Numbered from the stretch's first letter, positions 18,797 through 28,159 are shown. The stretch: DNA of 64,000 bases from Variovorax sp. dw_308 (GCF_019207085.1 NZ_JAATOM010000014.1:62001-126000), one strand, 5' to 3'. Numbers and translations are program-made. Notes: generated from the sequence alone by a model not told the origin.

Positions 18797-19510
18797 TCAC
18801 TCGACCACGGCGTTGGCGATACGGATCAACACGGCGGAGGCACCGAAGATGTCCGGCTCGGGAACACGCGGAACCACGCGCCGCAGTGTGGGTATCACGA
18901 TGCCGTCGTAGTCGATGTGGTCGAAGCAGTAGTGCGATGCCACGCCGCCAGCGACGTCAGTCACGTAGTCAACCCGCTGGAGCAGGCCCTTGGCATTGAA
19001 GTAGAAGATCTGCTCGCGGCAATGAGTGTGGATCCCGGGCGGGTAACTCACCTTCAGGCGGCGCCACGTCTGACCGCTTTCCCGGTGCGGCGACAGCTCT
19101 TCGGTCTGGAAGCCCGGTTGGGCAAAGAGAAACGGTGTGCCGAGGTAGTTCCAGAACGCGTAGGCGGTGAAGTAGAGCCGCTGCAATTGCGTCCATGGCG
19201 TCATCAGCTTGTGTCCCTCGAAGCTCTCGCGCGGCGCCTTGAGTTCCTCGATGCACTTGCCGGCCCGGTCTTCGATCCATACGCGATCGGCCGCGAAACG
19301 GCCACGCAGGTCGGAGCGCGCGTAGGGTGCCATGACCACCGCCTGGTTTCTCGTATCGATCGACATGAGGATGTCCGTCATACCGTCCGGCAGGCCCTTG
19401 ATGGCGAAGAGAAAGCCCGTGACGCTGAGCTGGAGGTGGATGCGCTCCACCATCTTCCAGCGAGTCATGCCGCCGTGGCCCTCGATCGCAAGTTCGAGCA
19501 GGTCGTTCAT
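18797..19510 (-). CDS. Conserved hypothetical protein, 237 residues
   Basis: I do not recognise a named family with certainty. The protein starts MNDLLELAIEGHGGMTRW and has no signal peptide, so it is likely cytoplasmic. It is rich in aromatic residues (LYFTAYAFWNYLGTPFLFAQPG) and ends with an FDHIDYDGIVIPTLRRVVPR motif, suggesting a beta-rich lipid- or small-molecule-binding fold, similar to predicted outer-membrane-lipoprotein-sorting-like folds. The start has AAGGAAA eight bases upstream. It is divergent from the exported epoxide hydrolase at 19710, and the two share the perfect inverted box pair at 19568-19623, so co-regulation is likely. Confidence 0.75.
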   Translation of the reverse strand: MNDLLELAIEGHGGMTRWKMVERIHLQLSVTGFLFAIKGLPDGMTDILMSIDTRNQAVVMAPYARSDLRGRFAADRVWIEDRAGKCIEELKAPRESFEGHKLMTPWTQLQRLYFTAYAFWNYLGTPFLFAQPGFQTEELSPHRESGQTWRRLKVSYPPGIHTHCREQIFYFNAKGLLQRVDYVTDVAGGVASHYCFDHIDYDGIVIPTLRRVVPRVPEPDIFGASAVLIRIANAVVE

Positions 19511-19567
19511 GATTCGTTTCCTTGGTTGAGTGCGGGACTTCACTGCATCAGAGCTCTGCACCGATAG

Positions 19568-19623
19568 CCATTGGACGATGGTGTCGGGCATACCTTGGTG
19601 CCGCCGACACCATCGTCCAATGG
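19568..19623. promoter_or_regulatory. Perfect 20-bp inverted repeat of GGACGATGG boxes
   Basis: CCATTGGACGATGGTGTCGG at 19568-19587 is repeated perfectly, inverted, at 19604-19623, with 16 bases between. It lies in the divergent promoter region of 19510 (minus) and 19710 (plus). Single copies of the same box occur before other genes of the island, so a regulator binding here is more likely than a terminator, and no T tract follows. Confidence 0.7.
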
Positions 19624-19709
19624 GCTCGCGACGAGGCCTCTGATTTGATTCGCTTGCGTCTGAATGGATGCGCAACTGCCGAATCACTCACTCCAGAAGG
19701 AAAGCCATC

Positions 19710-21053
19710 ATGTCCCTCTCCCTTGCGGTGCCACCCACGCGGCGCACCTTCTTTGCGACAACAGCCGCAGCCGGTGCTGCCGGCTTCGGATTGCTGGGCA
19801 GTGGCGGCGTCCTGGCCAAGCCAGGCTCGGCGGCCGCCGAGTCATCTGCAGACGAGGCCTTCCCCGTGCAACGCACGCCCACGGGCGACAAATCGATCCG
19901 CCCCTTCCGCATCCAGGTGCCCGAGGCGGTGCTTGCCGACCTGCGTCGCCGCGTGCGCGCCACGCGCTGGCCTGACCGCGAGACCGTCACCGACCTGTCG
20001 CAGGGCGTGCCGCTGCAAAGGCTCCAGCCGCTCGTGCAGTACTGGGGCACCGGCTACGACTGGCGCAAGGCGGAGAAGAAGCTCAACGCCCTGCCGCAGT
20101 TCGTGACCGAGATCGACGGGCTCGACATCCAGTTCGTGCATGTGCGGTCTCGACATCCCAACGCGATGCCGCTCGTGATGACGCACGGCTGGCCCGGCTC
20201 GATCATGGAACTGCTGAAGGTCATCGGCCCGCTGACGGACCCCACGGCCCACGGCGGCCGTGCGGAAGACGCGTTCGACCTGGTGTTGCCGTCGATGCCG
20301 GGCTATGGCTTTTCCGGCAAGCCACGCGGCACCGGCTGGAACGCCGACCGCATCGCGACAGCGTGGGACGTCCTGATGAAGCGCCTGGGCTACAAGCGCT
20401 ATGTGTCGCAGGGCGGCGACTGGGGCTCGGTCGTGGCCGACAAGATGGCGTTGCAGGCGCCGGAGGGTTTGCTGGGCATCCACGTCAACATGCCCGCGAC
20501 CGTGCCACCCGACGTCGCAAAGGCCCTCAACAACGGCGAGCCCGCGCCGGCTGGGTTGTCTGCGAAGGAGAAGGCCGCGTTCGACGCGATGAACCATCTG
20601 TACCGGAAAGGCGGCGGCTATGCGGCCTTGATGGTGACCCGGCCGCAGACCCTGGGCTATGCCCTGGAAGATTCGCCAGCCGGCCTGGCCGCATTCTTCT
20701 ACGACAAGTTCACGGAGTGGAGCTACAGCGGCGGCGACGCGGACAAGGCATTCAGCCGCGACGAGATGCTCGACGACATCACGCTCTACTGGGTGACGAA
20801 GACCGCCACATCGTCGGCGCAGCTCTGCTGGGAGAACAACGCCAACAACTTCAATGCCGTCAGCATCTCGCTGCCGGCGGCGATCACCGTCTTCCCGGGC
20901 GAGATCTATCGGGCGCCACGCAGTTGGGCCGAGAAGAGCTATCACAACCTCGTCTACTTCAACGAAGTGGACAAGGGTGGCCACTTCGCCGCATGGGAGC
21001 AGCCGGAACTCTTCAGTGCGGAGGTTCGGGCCGCGTTCCGGCCGTTGCGCTGA
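19710..21053 (+). CDS. Tat-exported epoxide hydrolase-family protein
   Basis: A 447-residue alpha/beta hydrolase with the epoxide-hydrolase N-terminal domain (about 60-170), then the catalytic domain. The start at 19710 follows AAGGAAA and gives a twin-arginine signal (PTRRTFFATTAAAG), so it is probably exported folded. Catalytic features: oxyanion motif HGWPGS, nucleophile D237 in GGDWGS, and histidine in GGHFAAWEQPE. The family opens epoxides to diols, but many members have other substrates. It is divergent from the 19510 gene across the inverted box pair. Confidence 0.88.
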   Translation: MSLSLAVPPTRRTFFATTAAAGAAGFGLLGSGGVLAKPGSAAAESSADEAFPVQRTPTGDKSIRPFRIQVPEAVLADLRRRVRATRWPDRETVTDLSQGVPLQRLQPLVQYWGTGYDWRKAEKKLNALPQFVTEIDGLDIQFVHVRSRHPNAMPLVMTHGWPGSIMELLKVIGPLTDPTAHGGRAEDAFDLVLPSMPGYGFSGKPRGTGWNADRIATAWDVLMKRLGYKRYVSQGGDWGSVVADKMALQAPEGLLGIHVNMPATVPPDVAKALNNGEPAPAGLSAKEKAAFDAMNHLYRKGGGYAALMVTRPQTLGYALEDSPAGLAAFFYDKFTEWSYSGGDADKAFSRDEMLDDITLYWVTKTATSSAQLCWENNANNFNAVSISLPAAITVFPGEIYRAPRSWAEKSYHNLVYFNEVDKGGHFAAWEQPELFSAEVRAAFRPLR

Positions 21054-21163
21054 GCCTGCTTGTCTCGCGCGCAGCGTGTCGCGACACCTACACCGTTCCC
21101 GGCCGGTGCTCATCCGAAGTTCCGGCTCCCCATCCTCTCCCACTCACTTCCATGGAGTTCGAC

Positions 21164-21571
21164 ATGAACAATATTGTCTGGGCATCCGCCCTCCTCGCAA
21201 CCCAGCTCATCGCATCCACTGCGTACGCGCAGACGCAGCCCATCGACAAGGCGGCGGTCCGCGCTGAACGCAAGGCCGAGGGCGCCGAAGCTGCGCGCAC
21301 CTTCGTGCCCGGTGAAGGCAATCCCAAACCGGAAGCTCACGCCAAGGTGTCGAAGGCAGACCGCGCCGCCGCCCGACAGGCGCGCAGGCCGGAAGGTGCC
21401 GAAGCCGCGCGCGAGTTCACGCCTGGCGAAGGTGATCCGAAGCCAGAGGCCAGGGTCAAGCTGTCGGGCGCCGAACGCTCGGCGGGCCGCAAGGCGAGCC
21501 GCGCCGAGGTCGCCAATCTGAACAAGGCGGGACAGCTGCCGTCGTTCGGGGACAACTACGGCGCCAAGTGA
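21164..21571 (+). CDS. Small exported repeat protein
   Basis: A 135-residue protein with a clear signal peptide (MNNIVWASALLATQLIASTAYAQ). The mature part has a repeated unit of about 38 residues: RAERKAEGAEAARTFVPGEG and RQARRPEGAEAAREFTPGEG, each followed by NPKPEA or DPKPEA and a K/R-rich stretch, then a third partial unit. It is rich in A, E, K and R and probably has little fixed fold. The start at 21164 uses the GGAG just upstream, which itself lies inside another possible ATG at 21152. Function unknown. It ends 12 bases before the phospholipase D gene, so the two may be one operon. Confidence 0.8.
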   Translation: MNNIVWASALLATQLIASTAYAQTQPIDKAAVRAERKAEGAEAARTFVPGEGNPKPEAHAKVSKADRAAARQARRPEGAEAAREFTPGEGDPKPEARVKLSGAERSAGRKASRAEVANLNKAGQLPSFGDNYGAK

Positions 21572-21583
21572 CGGACTGAAGCC

Positions 21584-23134
21584 GTGGTCCACACGCTGCT
21601 GCGGACGTTGCTGTGCTGTGCGTCCGCCGTCGGACTCATGGCCTGCGGCGTGCTTCCCGCGGCGCGGGATCGCCCTGCGGGCGTGTCCGCCGCCGCCGAT
21701 CCTTCCACCGCACTGGCTGCGGTCGTGGCGGCATCCACGCCCCCGGGCGAGCATTCGGGCTTTCGCCTGCTGCCGCTGGGGGTGTTTTCGCTCGATGCCC
21801 GGCTGCAGCTTGCCAGGCGGGCCGAGCGGTCCCTCGTCGTGCAGTACTACCAGCTGGAGAACGATGCCACCGGCAGGCTGCTGGTCGGCGCCCTCATGGA
21901 GGCTGCCGCGCGCGGCGTGAAAGTCCGGATCCTCGTCGACGACCTGTACACGGCGAAGAGCGAGCAACTGTTGCTCGCGGTCTCCAGGCTGCCCAACATC
22001 GAGGTGCGCCTCTTCAACCCGTTCTGCTGTGGCCGCAGCGGTTTCGTGTCGCGCTTCATCGCATCGCCCGCGGACATCGTGCGGCTCAACCGCCGCATGC
22101 ACAACAAGCTGTTCATTGCAGATGGCGTGATGGCCGTGGTGGGCGGGCGCAACATCGCCGACGACTATTTCGCCCTCGGCGAAATGCAGAACTTCATCGA
22201 CCTCGACAGCCTCGTGGTCGGCAAGGCGATCGCCCAGCTGGAGGCGATCTTCGACACCTACTGGAATGCCCGGCAGGTCTGGCCCATCAAGGACATCGTG
22301 CAGGGCGACGAGGCATCGATGCGCATGGCCATGGAGATGGCCGCCAAGGCCCCGAAGATCGAACTGCCTTCGGTCGATTTCCTGGGCTACGGCACCGTCG
22401 CGGAGGAACTGGACAGCGGACGCATGGGCCTGCTCTGGGGCGAAGCCCGGGTGGTTGCCGATCCACCCACCAAGCCCGCGGCCATGACGGAGGCCGAAGC
22501 CTATGAGGGCAGCGTCACCATGAAGGTCTGGTCGATGCTCATGCGCGCGGAGGTCGACGTGCAGATGACCTCGCCCTACCTGGTGCCCGGCGTGCGCGGC
22601 ATGGCCGCCTTCGCCGACCTCGGCCGGCGCAAGGTGAAGCTGACGCTGCTGACCAACTCGCTCGCCGCCAACGACGAGCCGCTCGTGCACACCGGGTATG
22701 TGCGCTACCGCGTCATGCTGCTCGAAGGCGGGGCGGACCTGTACGAGGTCAGCCCTCGGCGGGCCACGTCCCACGAGCGCCTCGGCATGTTCGGCAAGTC
22801 GATCGGTCGCCTGCATGCCAAGACCGTCGTCGTCGACAGCCGTCATCTCTTCATCGGATCCATGAACCTCGATCCCCGCTCGGCCACGCAGAATACCGAG
22901 ATGGGGATTGCGATCGACAGCCCCGAGCTTGCGCGCGAGCTGATGCGGATCAACCGCATCGGCAAGCTCCAGAGCGCGTACCGGCTGCGCCTCTCGAAGG
23001 ACGACGGCACGCTGGAATGGTTGACGAACGACGGCGACAAGGAAGTCGTGCTCACGCATGAACCGGAGTCGACCTGGCTGCTGCGCTTCTACAACTCGCT
23101 GATCGCACCCATCGTTCCGGAAGCGCTGCTGTAG
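21584..23134 (+). CDS. Phospholipase D / cardiolipin synthase-like lipoprotein
   Basis: A 516-residue protein with two HKD motifs of the phospholipase D superfamily: HNKLFIADG with GGRNIADDYF, and HAKTVVVDS with GSMNLDPRS. These are typical of ClsC/YmdC-like cardiolipin synthases, which transfer phosphatidyl groups between lipids. The N-terminus has a lipoprotein-like signal (GLMACGVL, with the cysteine at about 21), placing it in the periplasm. The start is GTG at 21584, chosen because it begins this signal. Its 3' end overlaps the convergent transporter gene by 46 bases. Confidence 0.88.
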   Translation: MVHTLLRTLLCCASAVGLMACGVLPAARDRPAGVSAAADPSTALAAVVAASTPPGEHSGFRLLPLGVFSLDARLQLARRAERSLVVQYYQLENDATGRLLVGALMEAAARGVKVRILVDDLYTAKSEQLLLAVSRLPNIEVRLFNPFCCGRSGFVSRFIASPADIVRLNRRMHNKLFIADGVMAVVGGRNIADDYFALGEMQNFIDLDSLVVGKAIAQLEAIFDTYWNARQVWPIKDIVQGDEASMRMAMEMAAKAPKIELPSVDFLGYGTVAEELDSGRMGLLWGEARVVADPPTKPAAMTEAEAYEGSVTMKVWSMLMRAEVDVQMTSPYLVPGVRGMAAFADLGRRKVKLTLLTNSLAANDEPLVHTGYVRYRVMLLEGGADLYEVSPRRATSHERLGMFGKSIGRLHAKTVVVDSRHLFIGSMNLDPRSATQNTEMGIAIDSPELARELMRINRIGKLQSAYRLRLSKDDGTLEWLTNDGDKEVVLTHEPESTWLLRFYNSLIAPIVPEALL

Positions 23135-24537
23135 CCGGCGGACCACCAGGCCGCCGCCGCGGCCATCAATGCCGTGAGCGCAAAGAAGGTCGCGACGATG
23201 CCGAAGGCATGCATCGCACCGGTGGCACCGGCGCGCCCGGCGGCCTCCGCGCCGCTGAAGTACACCGTGCCGAAGAACGCGACGCCGACGACCCCGGCGA
23301 TCTGCGCCGTCATGGAGATCAGCCCGCTCATGTCGGAGGCATGTCGTGGCGGCACCGCGGCCGTGACGGCGCGGATGATCGCGGTGAGCCCGACGCCCGT
23401 TCCGAACCCACCGAAGCCCAGTGTCACGAAGAGCAGTGCCGCGCTCGACTGCGCCGAGAACATGCTGACGCTGACGGCGCCGTAGGCCGCCGCCAGGATG
23501 ACGAATCCGAAAGGTGCGGCCTGGGGCAGCATGCGCCGCGGCAGTCGTGACAGGGCCAGCCCTCCCACACCGAAGGCCAGCACCCAGGACACCAACGCGA
23601 TGCCCGACATCAGCGCGCTCTCCCCCAGTCCCTCCTGAAGGTAGAGGGCCAGCGTGAACAGCAAGGCGAAGTACGTCGACAGCGCCGCGCCGTACGCAGC
23701 AAGTCCCCAGCCGATCGTGCGCTGCGCCAGCAGGCTCAGGTTGACCAAGGGGTGCCCGCCGCGGCGTTCGATGCGTCGCTCGACGATGATGAAGGCCACG
23801 AAAGGCGCGACGCTCGCGATGAGGCTGAGCCAGGTCCATGCCGGCCAGTGGCGCGTGTGCCCCAGCATCAACGGCAACACGGCCAGCAGCACGGCAAGCG
23901 AGAGCGTGCCCATGCCCAGGAGGTCGAGGCGTTGCGGCCGCACTTCGCGATGCACCGGCAGGATCCGCCAGGCCGCCACCATGACAACCGCGCCGATGGG
24001 CAGGTTGACCAGGAAGATCGGGCGCCACCCGGAACCGAACAGGTTCGCAGCCACCAGGGCGCCGCCCAGCACCTGCCCGAGCGCGGCGCTGATCGACAGG
24101 GCGAGCGCGTAGTAGCCGATCGCCCGCGTACGTGCGGCGCCGGTGAAGTTCAGTTGGATGCCGGTCAGCACCTGCGGCACCAGCAGGGCCGCGCCGATCC
24201 CCTGCACGACCCGGGTGCCGATCAGCACGTCCGCGCGCCAGGCCAGGCCACACGCGCCGGAGGCCAGGGTGAACAGGCCCAGGCCCACCATGAACAGGCG
24301 CCGGTAGCCGTGGGTCGCGCCGAGGCGCGCACCCGTGACCAGCAGCATGGCGTAGGACAGTGTGTAGGCAGAGATGACCAGCTGCAATTCACTGTCGGAT
24401 GCGCCCAGTCCCTCGCGGATCGACGGCGTCGCGACATTGACGACCGCGACATCGACGTTCGCGATGAAGACGCCCATCAGCAGCACCGTGAGCACCGATG
24501 CCGTGCGGCGCGCATCGGCTCTTTCTTGAAAGTTCAT
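23089..24537 (-). CDS. DHA2-family MFS efflux transporter
   Basis: A 482-residue drug:proton antiporter-type membrane protein with about 14 segments. Typical motifs are NVDVAVVNVATPSIREGLG in helix 1, LVTGARLGATHGYRRLF in loop 2-3, and the motif C-like stretch ALGQVLGGALVAANLFGSGWRPIFLVNLPIG. Start at 24537 is chosen over 24570 because it matches the family N-terminus and has GGCGAG upstream. It is divergent from the receiver gene at 24784; the gap holds a GGACGATGG box 212 bases before this start. The substrate is not predictable. Confidence 0.88.
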   Translation of the reverse strand: MNFQERADARRTASVLTVLLMGVFIANVDVAVVNVATPSIREGLGASDSELQLVISAYTLSYAMLLVTGARLGATHGYRRLFMVGLGLFTLASGACGLAWRADVLIGTRVVQGIGAALLVPQVLTGIQLNFTGAARTRAIGYYALALSISAALGQVLGGALVAANLFGSGWRPIFLVNLPIGAVVMVAAWRILPVHREVRPQRLDLLGMGTLSLAVLLAVLPLMLGHTRHWPAWTWLSLIASVAPFVAFIIVERRIERRGGHPLVNLSLLAQRTIGWGLAAYGAALSTYFALLFTLALYLQEGLGESALMSGIALVSWVLAFGVGGLALSRLPRRMLPQAAPFGFVILAAAYGAVSVSMFSAQSSAALLFVTLGFGGFGTGVGLTAIIRAVTAAVPPRHASDMSGLISMTAQIAGVVGVAFFGTVYFSGAEAAGRAGATGAMHAFGIVATFFALTALMAAAAAWWSAGYSSASGTMGAISEL

Positions 24538-24748
24538 ACACTCGCCTTGTTGGAAAATCCACCGGAACACCTCGGCGACTCAGCGGGCCCGCTGGGGGAG
24601 TTCCCGCAGGATCCCGGCCATGTGAAAGCGCACGCATCCGTTGCCCAGCATGGCAAGCAAGTGAAGAAGAATGCGTCCCGCAGAAAATCGGGCCAGTGTC
24701 ATCGCCTTGTCCCAAAGATGCGATCACACCGCATGCATGCCCGTCGAG

Positions 24749-24766
24749 CCATTGGACGATGGTGTC
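24749..24766 (+). promoter_or_regulatory. GGACGATGG box before receiver gene
   Basis: CCATTGGACGATGGTGTC is identical over 18 bases to the arms of the inverted repeat at 19568-19623. It ends 17 bases before the start of the response regulator at 24784, so binding here could block or control that promoter. Confidence 0.6.
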
Positions 24767-24783
24767 CCCGACACGAAAGAACC

Positions 24784-25206
24784 ATGAACACAGCGTCCGC
24801 CAGTGATGACGACACCGCCCTGCCCCACTTCGCGATCGACGTGCCCGTCATCGCGGTGATCGACGACGACATCTCCGTGCGCGAATCGCTGGAACTGCTG
24901 ATCCACAGTGCGGGCTGGGAAGCCCAGACCTTCGAGTCGGTCGAGCACTTCCGCACGCGACCTTCGGCGCTCGCACCCGGTTGCCTCGTGCTCGACGTGA
25001 CGCTGGCCGGCATTGCCGGGCTGGATCTGCAGGCCGTGTTCGCGTGCGAACCGGCCCGCATGCCGGTTCTCTTCATCACCGGCTACGACGAGGTTCCGGC
25101 GAGCGTGAGGGCCATGAAGCCCGGGCCGATTGAGTGCCTGACGAAGCCCTTCAGCGGAGACGCACTGTTGCACGCCATCCAGCAGGCCATGAACACGGCC
25201 TGTTGA
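24784..25206 (+). CDS. Receiver-only response regulator, FixJ-like without HTH
   Basis: A 140-residue protein with a ~20-residue N-terminal extension and one receiver domain (VIDDDISVRESLELLIHSAGW, phospho-aspartate in LVLDVTLAGIAG, lysine in LTKPFSG). It resembles the receiver of the FixJ-like regulator at 28577 but stops where the helix-turn-helix would begin, so it cannot bind DNA itself. MKPGP replaces the usual MKAGA. It lies 22 bases from the end of the convergent MASE4 kinase, which is a possible partner. Confidence 0.85.
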   Translation: MNTASASDDDTALPHFAIDVPVIAVIDDDISVRESLELLIHSAGWEAQTFESVEHFRTRPSALAPGCLVLDVTLAGIAGLDLQAVFACEPARMPVLFITGYDEVPASVRAMKPGPIECLTKPFSGDALLHAIQQAMNTAC

Positions 25207-25228
25207 AGTTCCCCGGGCAATGCGCCGC

Positions 25229-26830
25229 TCAGGCGGCCGCCGGAACGCCCGGACGCAAGGTGAACTGGAAGACGGCCCCGCGTGGGGTGTTCGGGTCGAC
25301 CCACAAGCGCCCGTGGTGCGCCTCCACGATCGAGCGGCAGATCGAAAGACCCATGCCCATGCCGTCCGGCTTGGTCGTGAACAGCGGGCTGAAGATGCGT
25401 TCGACATCCTGCGTGCCGACGCCCGCGCCCGTGTCCGCCACCGACACCTTGATGCCGTCGCCCTCGTAGGGCTCGGAGCTCACTTGCAGGACCCGCGGCT
25501 CGTCCCGCGCGCTCATTGAATCGACGGCGTTCATGATGAGGTTCAGCAGCACCTGCTGGAGCTGGATGCGGTCGCCATGCACCTCCGGGAGCGATTTGCC
25601 CGGCGCGCTGTGAACCAGTATCTGGTGGCGCTGCAAGTCGCCCACCACCAGCGCCAGGGACTTCCGGATCAGCGCTTCGACATCGAGCCTTGTCCTGTGC
25701 CGCACCTCGTTCCTGAAGATCGCGCGAATGCTCTGGAGCACCGCCGCGGCCCGGTGTCCGTCGGCGACGACCCGCCTGAAGGCATCGCCGGCCTTGCCGG
25801 CATCCGGTTGCGCCCGATCCAGGAAGCGCAAGCCCGCCTCGGCGCTCGTGATCATGCCGCTCAGGGGCTGCCGCACTTCATGCGCGATCGTTGCCGCGAC
25901 GGCATCGCCGGTCATGCGCCGCGCCTCGCGCTCGCGGCGCTGGGCGAGCACCGCGGCGAGCAGCTTGGCATAGAGCGTGGTGATCTCGTAGAGCAGGACG
26001 ATCAGCACCAGGATGCTGGAGAGGAAGCCGAACACGCGGCCCGCATACCAGCCGACGCCGTAGATGATCTGCGCCGGGAAATAGGTCAGCGGCACTTCGA
26101 ACGCATGCGCGCAGAGCACGACCATCAGCCACAGGTCGAGCATCGAGCGGCGACGCGTCCACAACACCATGATGGCCACGACGCTCAGCAACGAGACGGG
26201 TACGCCCACATAAGGCCACTGCGGGCCCAAGCGAACCGAATCGAGCCGCATGCGGGGCAACCACGGTTCGCCGGCCATGCAGATGACGGCCAGGGCGACG
26301 ACGACGGCCACCGTCAGCGCAACGCTCAGCAGGATTCCGCCGCGCACGGTGCCGCCCCAGAGGCGTTTGTTGCCGTCCGCATCCTTGGTCAGGGCGTAGC
26401 CGATGACGAACATCGGAAAGCCGGCATGCCAGGAGAAATAGAGCCACGAGGTGCTTTGCAGCCCGCCCAGCAGCGCGTCGGTGGCGATGGCTCCCGGGAA
26501 GGTCAGGAACACCGCGATCACGATCAGCGCCGTGAACAGGTAGCCGCTTGCGATGACGAGGATGGCGCGCGAGCGTACGATCGAGAACTGCGAGAACAGC
26601 AGGATCGACGTGATCAGGTCGTTCACGAACATCGCCATCACATAGGCAGGGACAAAGGCCGAGATGCGCCCCAACTGGATTCCGGAAAAGGGCCCCGCAA
26701 TCACCAGCAGGAAGAACGACAGCAGGGCGAGCACGACCACGCCTGCCAATCGCTTCTGTGCCGGACTGGGCGGCAGGCCCGAGAAAATGAAATCTCCACC
26801 CTCGGGCGGGCTGGCGACTTGCTTTGGCAT
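25229..26830 (-). CDS. Membrane sensor histidine kinase with MASE4-like sensor
   Basis: A 533-residue sensor kinase. The first ~290 residues contain about eight membrane segments resembling the MASE4 sensory domain; no PAS domain follows. The H-box is TIAHEVRQPLSG, and the ATPase domain has QLQQVLLNLIMNAVDSM, DTGAGV and DGMGMGLSICRSIVE. The start at 26830 fits the cytoplasmic N-terminus. It converges on the receiver gene at 24784 and is divergent from the PAS kinase at 26987. What it senses is not visible. Confidence 0.88.
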   Translation of the reverse strand: MPKQVASPPEGGDFIFSGLPPSPAQKRLAGVVVLALLSFFLLVIAGPFSGIQLGRISAFVPAYVMAMFVNDLITSILLFSQFSIVRSRAILVIASGYLFTALIVIAVFLTFPGAIATDALLGGLQSTSWLYFSWHAGFPMFVIGYALTKDADGNKRLWGGTVRGGILLSVALTVAVVVALAVICMAGEPWLPRMRLDSVRLGPQWPYVGVPVSLLSVVAIMVLWTRRRSMLDLWLMVVLCAHAFEVPLTYFPAQIIYGVGWYAGRVFGFLSSILVLIVLLYEITTLYAKLLAAVLAQRREREARRMTGDAVAATIAHEVRQPLSGMITSAEAGLRFLDRAQPDAGKAGDAFRRVVADGHRAAAVLQSIRAIFRNEVRHRTRLDVEALIRKSLALVVGDLQRHQILVHSAPGKSLPEVHGDRIQLQQVLLNLIMNAVDSMSARDEPRVLQVSSEPYEGDGIKVSVADTGAGVGTQDVERIFSPLFTTKPDGMGMGLSICRSIVEAHHGRLWVDPNTPRGAVFQFTLRPGVPAAA

Positions 26831-26986
26831 CGTGTCGACCTTCGCAGCAGCGGCTGCGCGCGCGACGATACTCCTTTAGCACTTCGGTGCGGCGCCGTGA
26901 GATGCCGACCAACACCAAAGTCTCATGGACGTATGCACCCCGCCAGCGCATCCTTGTGACACGGCGACCGTCACGAAAGGGCCGGA

Positions 26987-28159
26987 ATGGAAAACGGGTA
27001 CTCCCGCTTCGCAGATGCGCTCCCCGGCCTGGTATGGACTGCGCTTCCCGACGGGCATGTCGATTTCCTCAACCAACGCTGGCATGCGTACACCGGCCAG
27101 CGCCACGACGTCGCACTCGGCCACGATTGGACGGCGTCCGTCCACCCCGACGACCTCGCCGAATGGATGCAGCGATGGAGTGCCATGCTGGCGGGCAAGC
27201 CATGCGAAATGGACGTGCGCTTGCGCCGGCACGACGGCGTTTTCCGGTGGTTCCAGTTTCGCGCCGCCGCATGGCGCGACGCCGGCGGCGCCATCGTCAA
27301 ATGGTGCGGCGTGCTCACCGACATCGACCATGCGAAGCGTGCCGAGGAAGCGTTGGGCAAGCTCCGGTCGGAACTGGCGCAGGTCGCCCGTGTCACGAGT
27401 CTCGGCGCCTTGACCGCATCGATCGCCCACGAAGTCAACCAGCCCCTGTCGGGCATCATCACCAATGCCAGCACCTGCCTTCGGATGCTCGGCACCGACC
27501 CGCCCAACATCGACGGCGCGCGCGAAACCGCACGGCGCACGATCCGCGACGGTCATCGCGCGTCCGACGTCATCACCCGCCTGCGCGCACTCTTCGGCCG
27601 GCACAGTCCGCCGGCCGAATGGGTCGACCTGAACGAGGCGACGCGCGAGGTGATGGCGTTGTCGTCAAGCGAACTGCATCGCGAACGCGTGATTCCGAGT
27701 TCCGAGCTGGCGGACGACTTGCCTAGCGTGTCGGGCGACCGCGCGCAGTTGCAGCAGGTGATCCTGTACCTGCTGCTGAACGCCCTGGAGGCGATGCGCA
27801 CCGTGGTCGATCGACCACGGCAACTGATGGTCAAGACCAACCGGGACGAAGGAGATTGCGTGCGATTGACAGTGAAGGATGCGGGGATCGGTATCGATCC
27901 GCAGAACATGGAGCGTCTCTTCGACGCGTTCTACACGACCAAGAGCGAGGGCATGGGGATCGGGCTGTCGGTGAGCCGTTCCATCATCGAAAGCCACCAG
28001 GGCCGGCTGTGGGCCGCTGCCAATGACGGCCCGGGTGCTTCCTTCGCGTTCTCCATCCCGACTCATCCCGAAAGCGCCGCGCGCTTCCAAGGTTCGGCCG
28101 CGATCCGCATGGACATGGCCATGGACGCGCCGCGACAACGCGCGGGGGCCTCGCAATGA
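26987..28159 (+). CDS. Cytoplasmic PAS sensor histidine kinase (FixL-like)
   Basis: A 390-residue soluble kinase. A PAS/PAC domain occupies about 5-120 (LPGLVWTALPDGHVDFLNQRW, then MDVRLRRHDGVFRWFQFRAA), followed by the H-box SIAHEVNQPLSG and an ATPase domain with EGMGIGLSVSRSIIE. From the H-box on it is very similar to the kinase at 16143, so the two are paralogues. No membrane segment is present. The stop overlaps the receiver gene start at 28156 (ATGA), which points to a direct partner. Confidence 0.9.
   Translation: MENGYSRFADALPGLVWTALPDGHVDFLNQRWHAYTGQRHDVALGHDWTASVHPDDLAEWMQRWSAMLAGKPCEMDVRLRRHDGVFRWFQFRAAAWRDAGGAIVKWCGVLTDIDHAKRAEEALGKLRSELAQVARVTSLGALTASIAHEVNQPLSGIITNASTCLRMLGTDPPNIDGARETARRTIRDGHRASDVITRLRALFGRHSPPAEWVDLNEATREVMALSSSELHRERVIPSSELADDLPSVSGDRAQLQQVILYLLLNALEAMRTVVDRPRQLMVKTNRDEGDCVRLTVKDAGIGIDPQNMERLFDAFYTTKSEGMGIGLSVSRSIIESHQGRLWAAANDGPGASFAFSIPTHPESAARFQGSAAIRMDMAMDAPRQRAGASQ

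Noticed and set aside
19568..19623. Inverted repeat as a transcription terminator
   Set aside because: It lies between divergent starts, not gene ends, and no T tract follows; the same box occurs singly before other genes.
21110..24253. Very long minus-strand ORF (1047 codons)
   Set aside because: It runs opposite the phospholipase D gene and in another frame of the DHA2 transporter; its composition is that of a GC-rich shadow frame.
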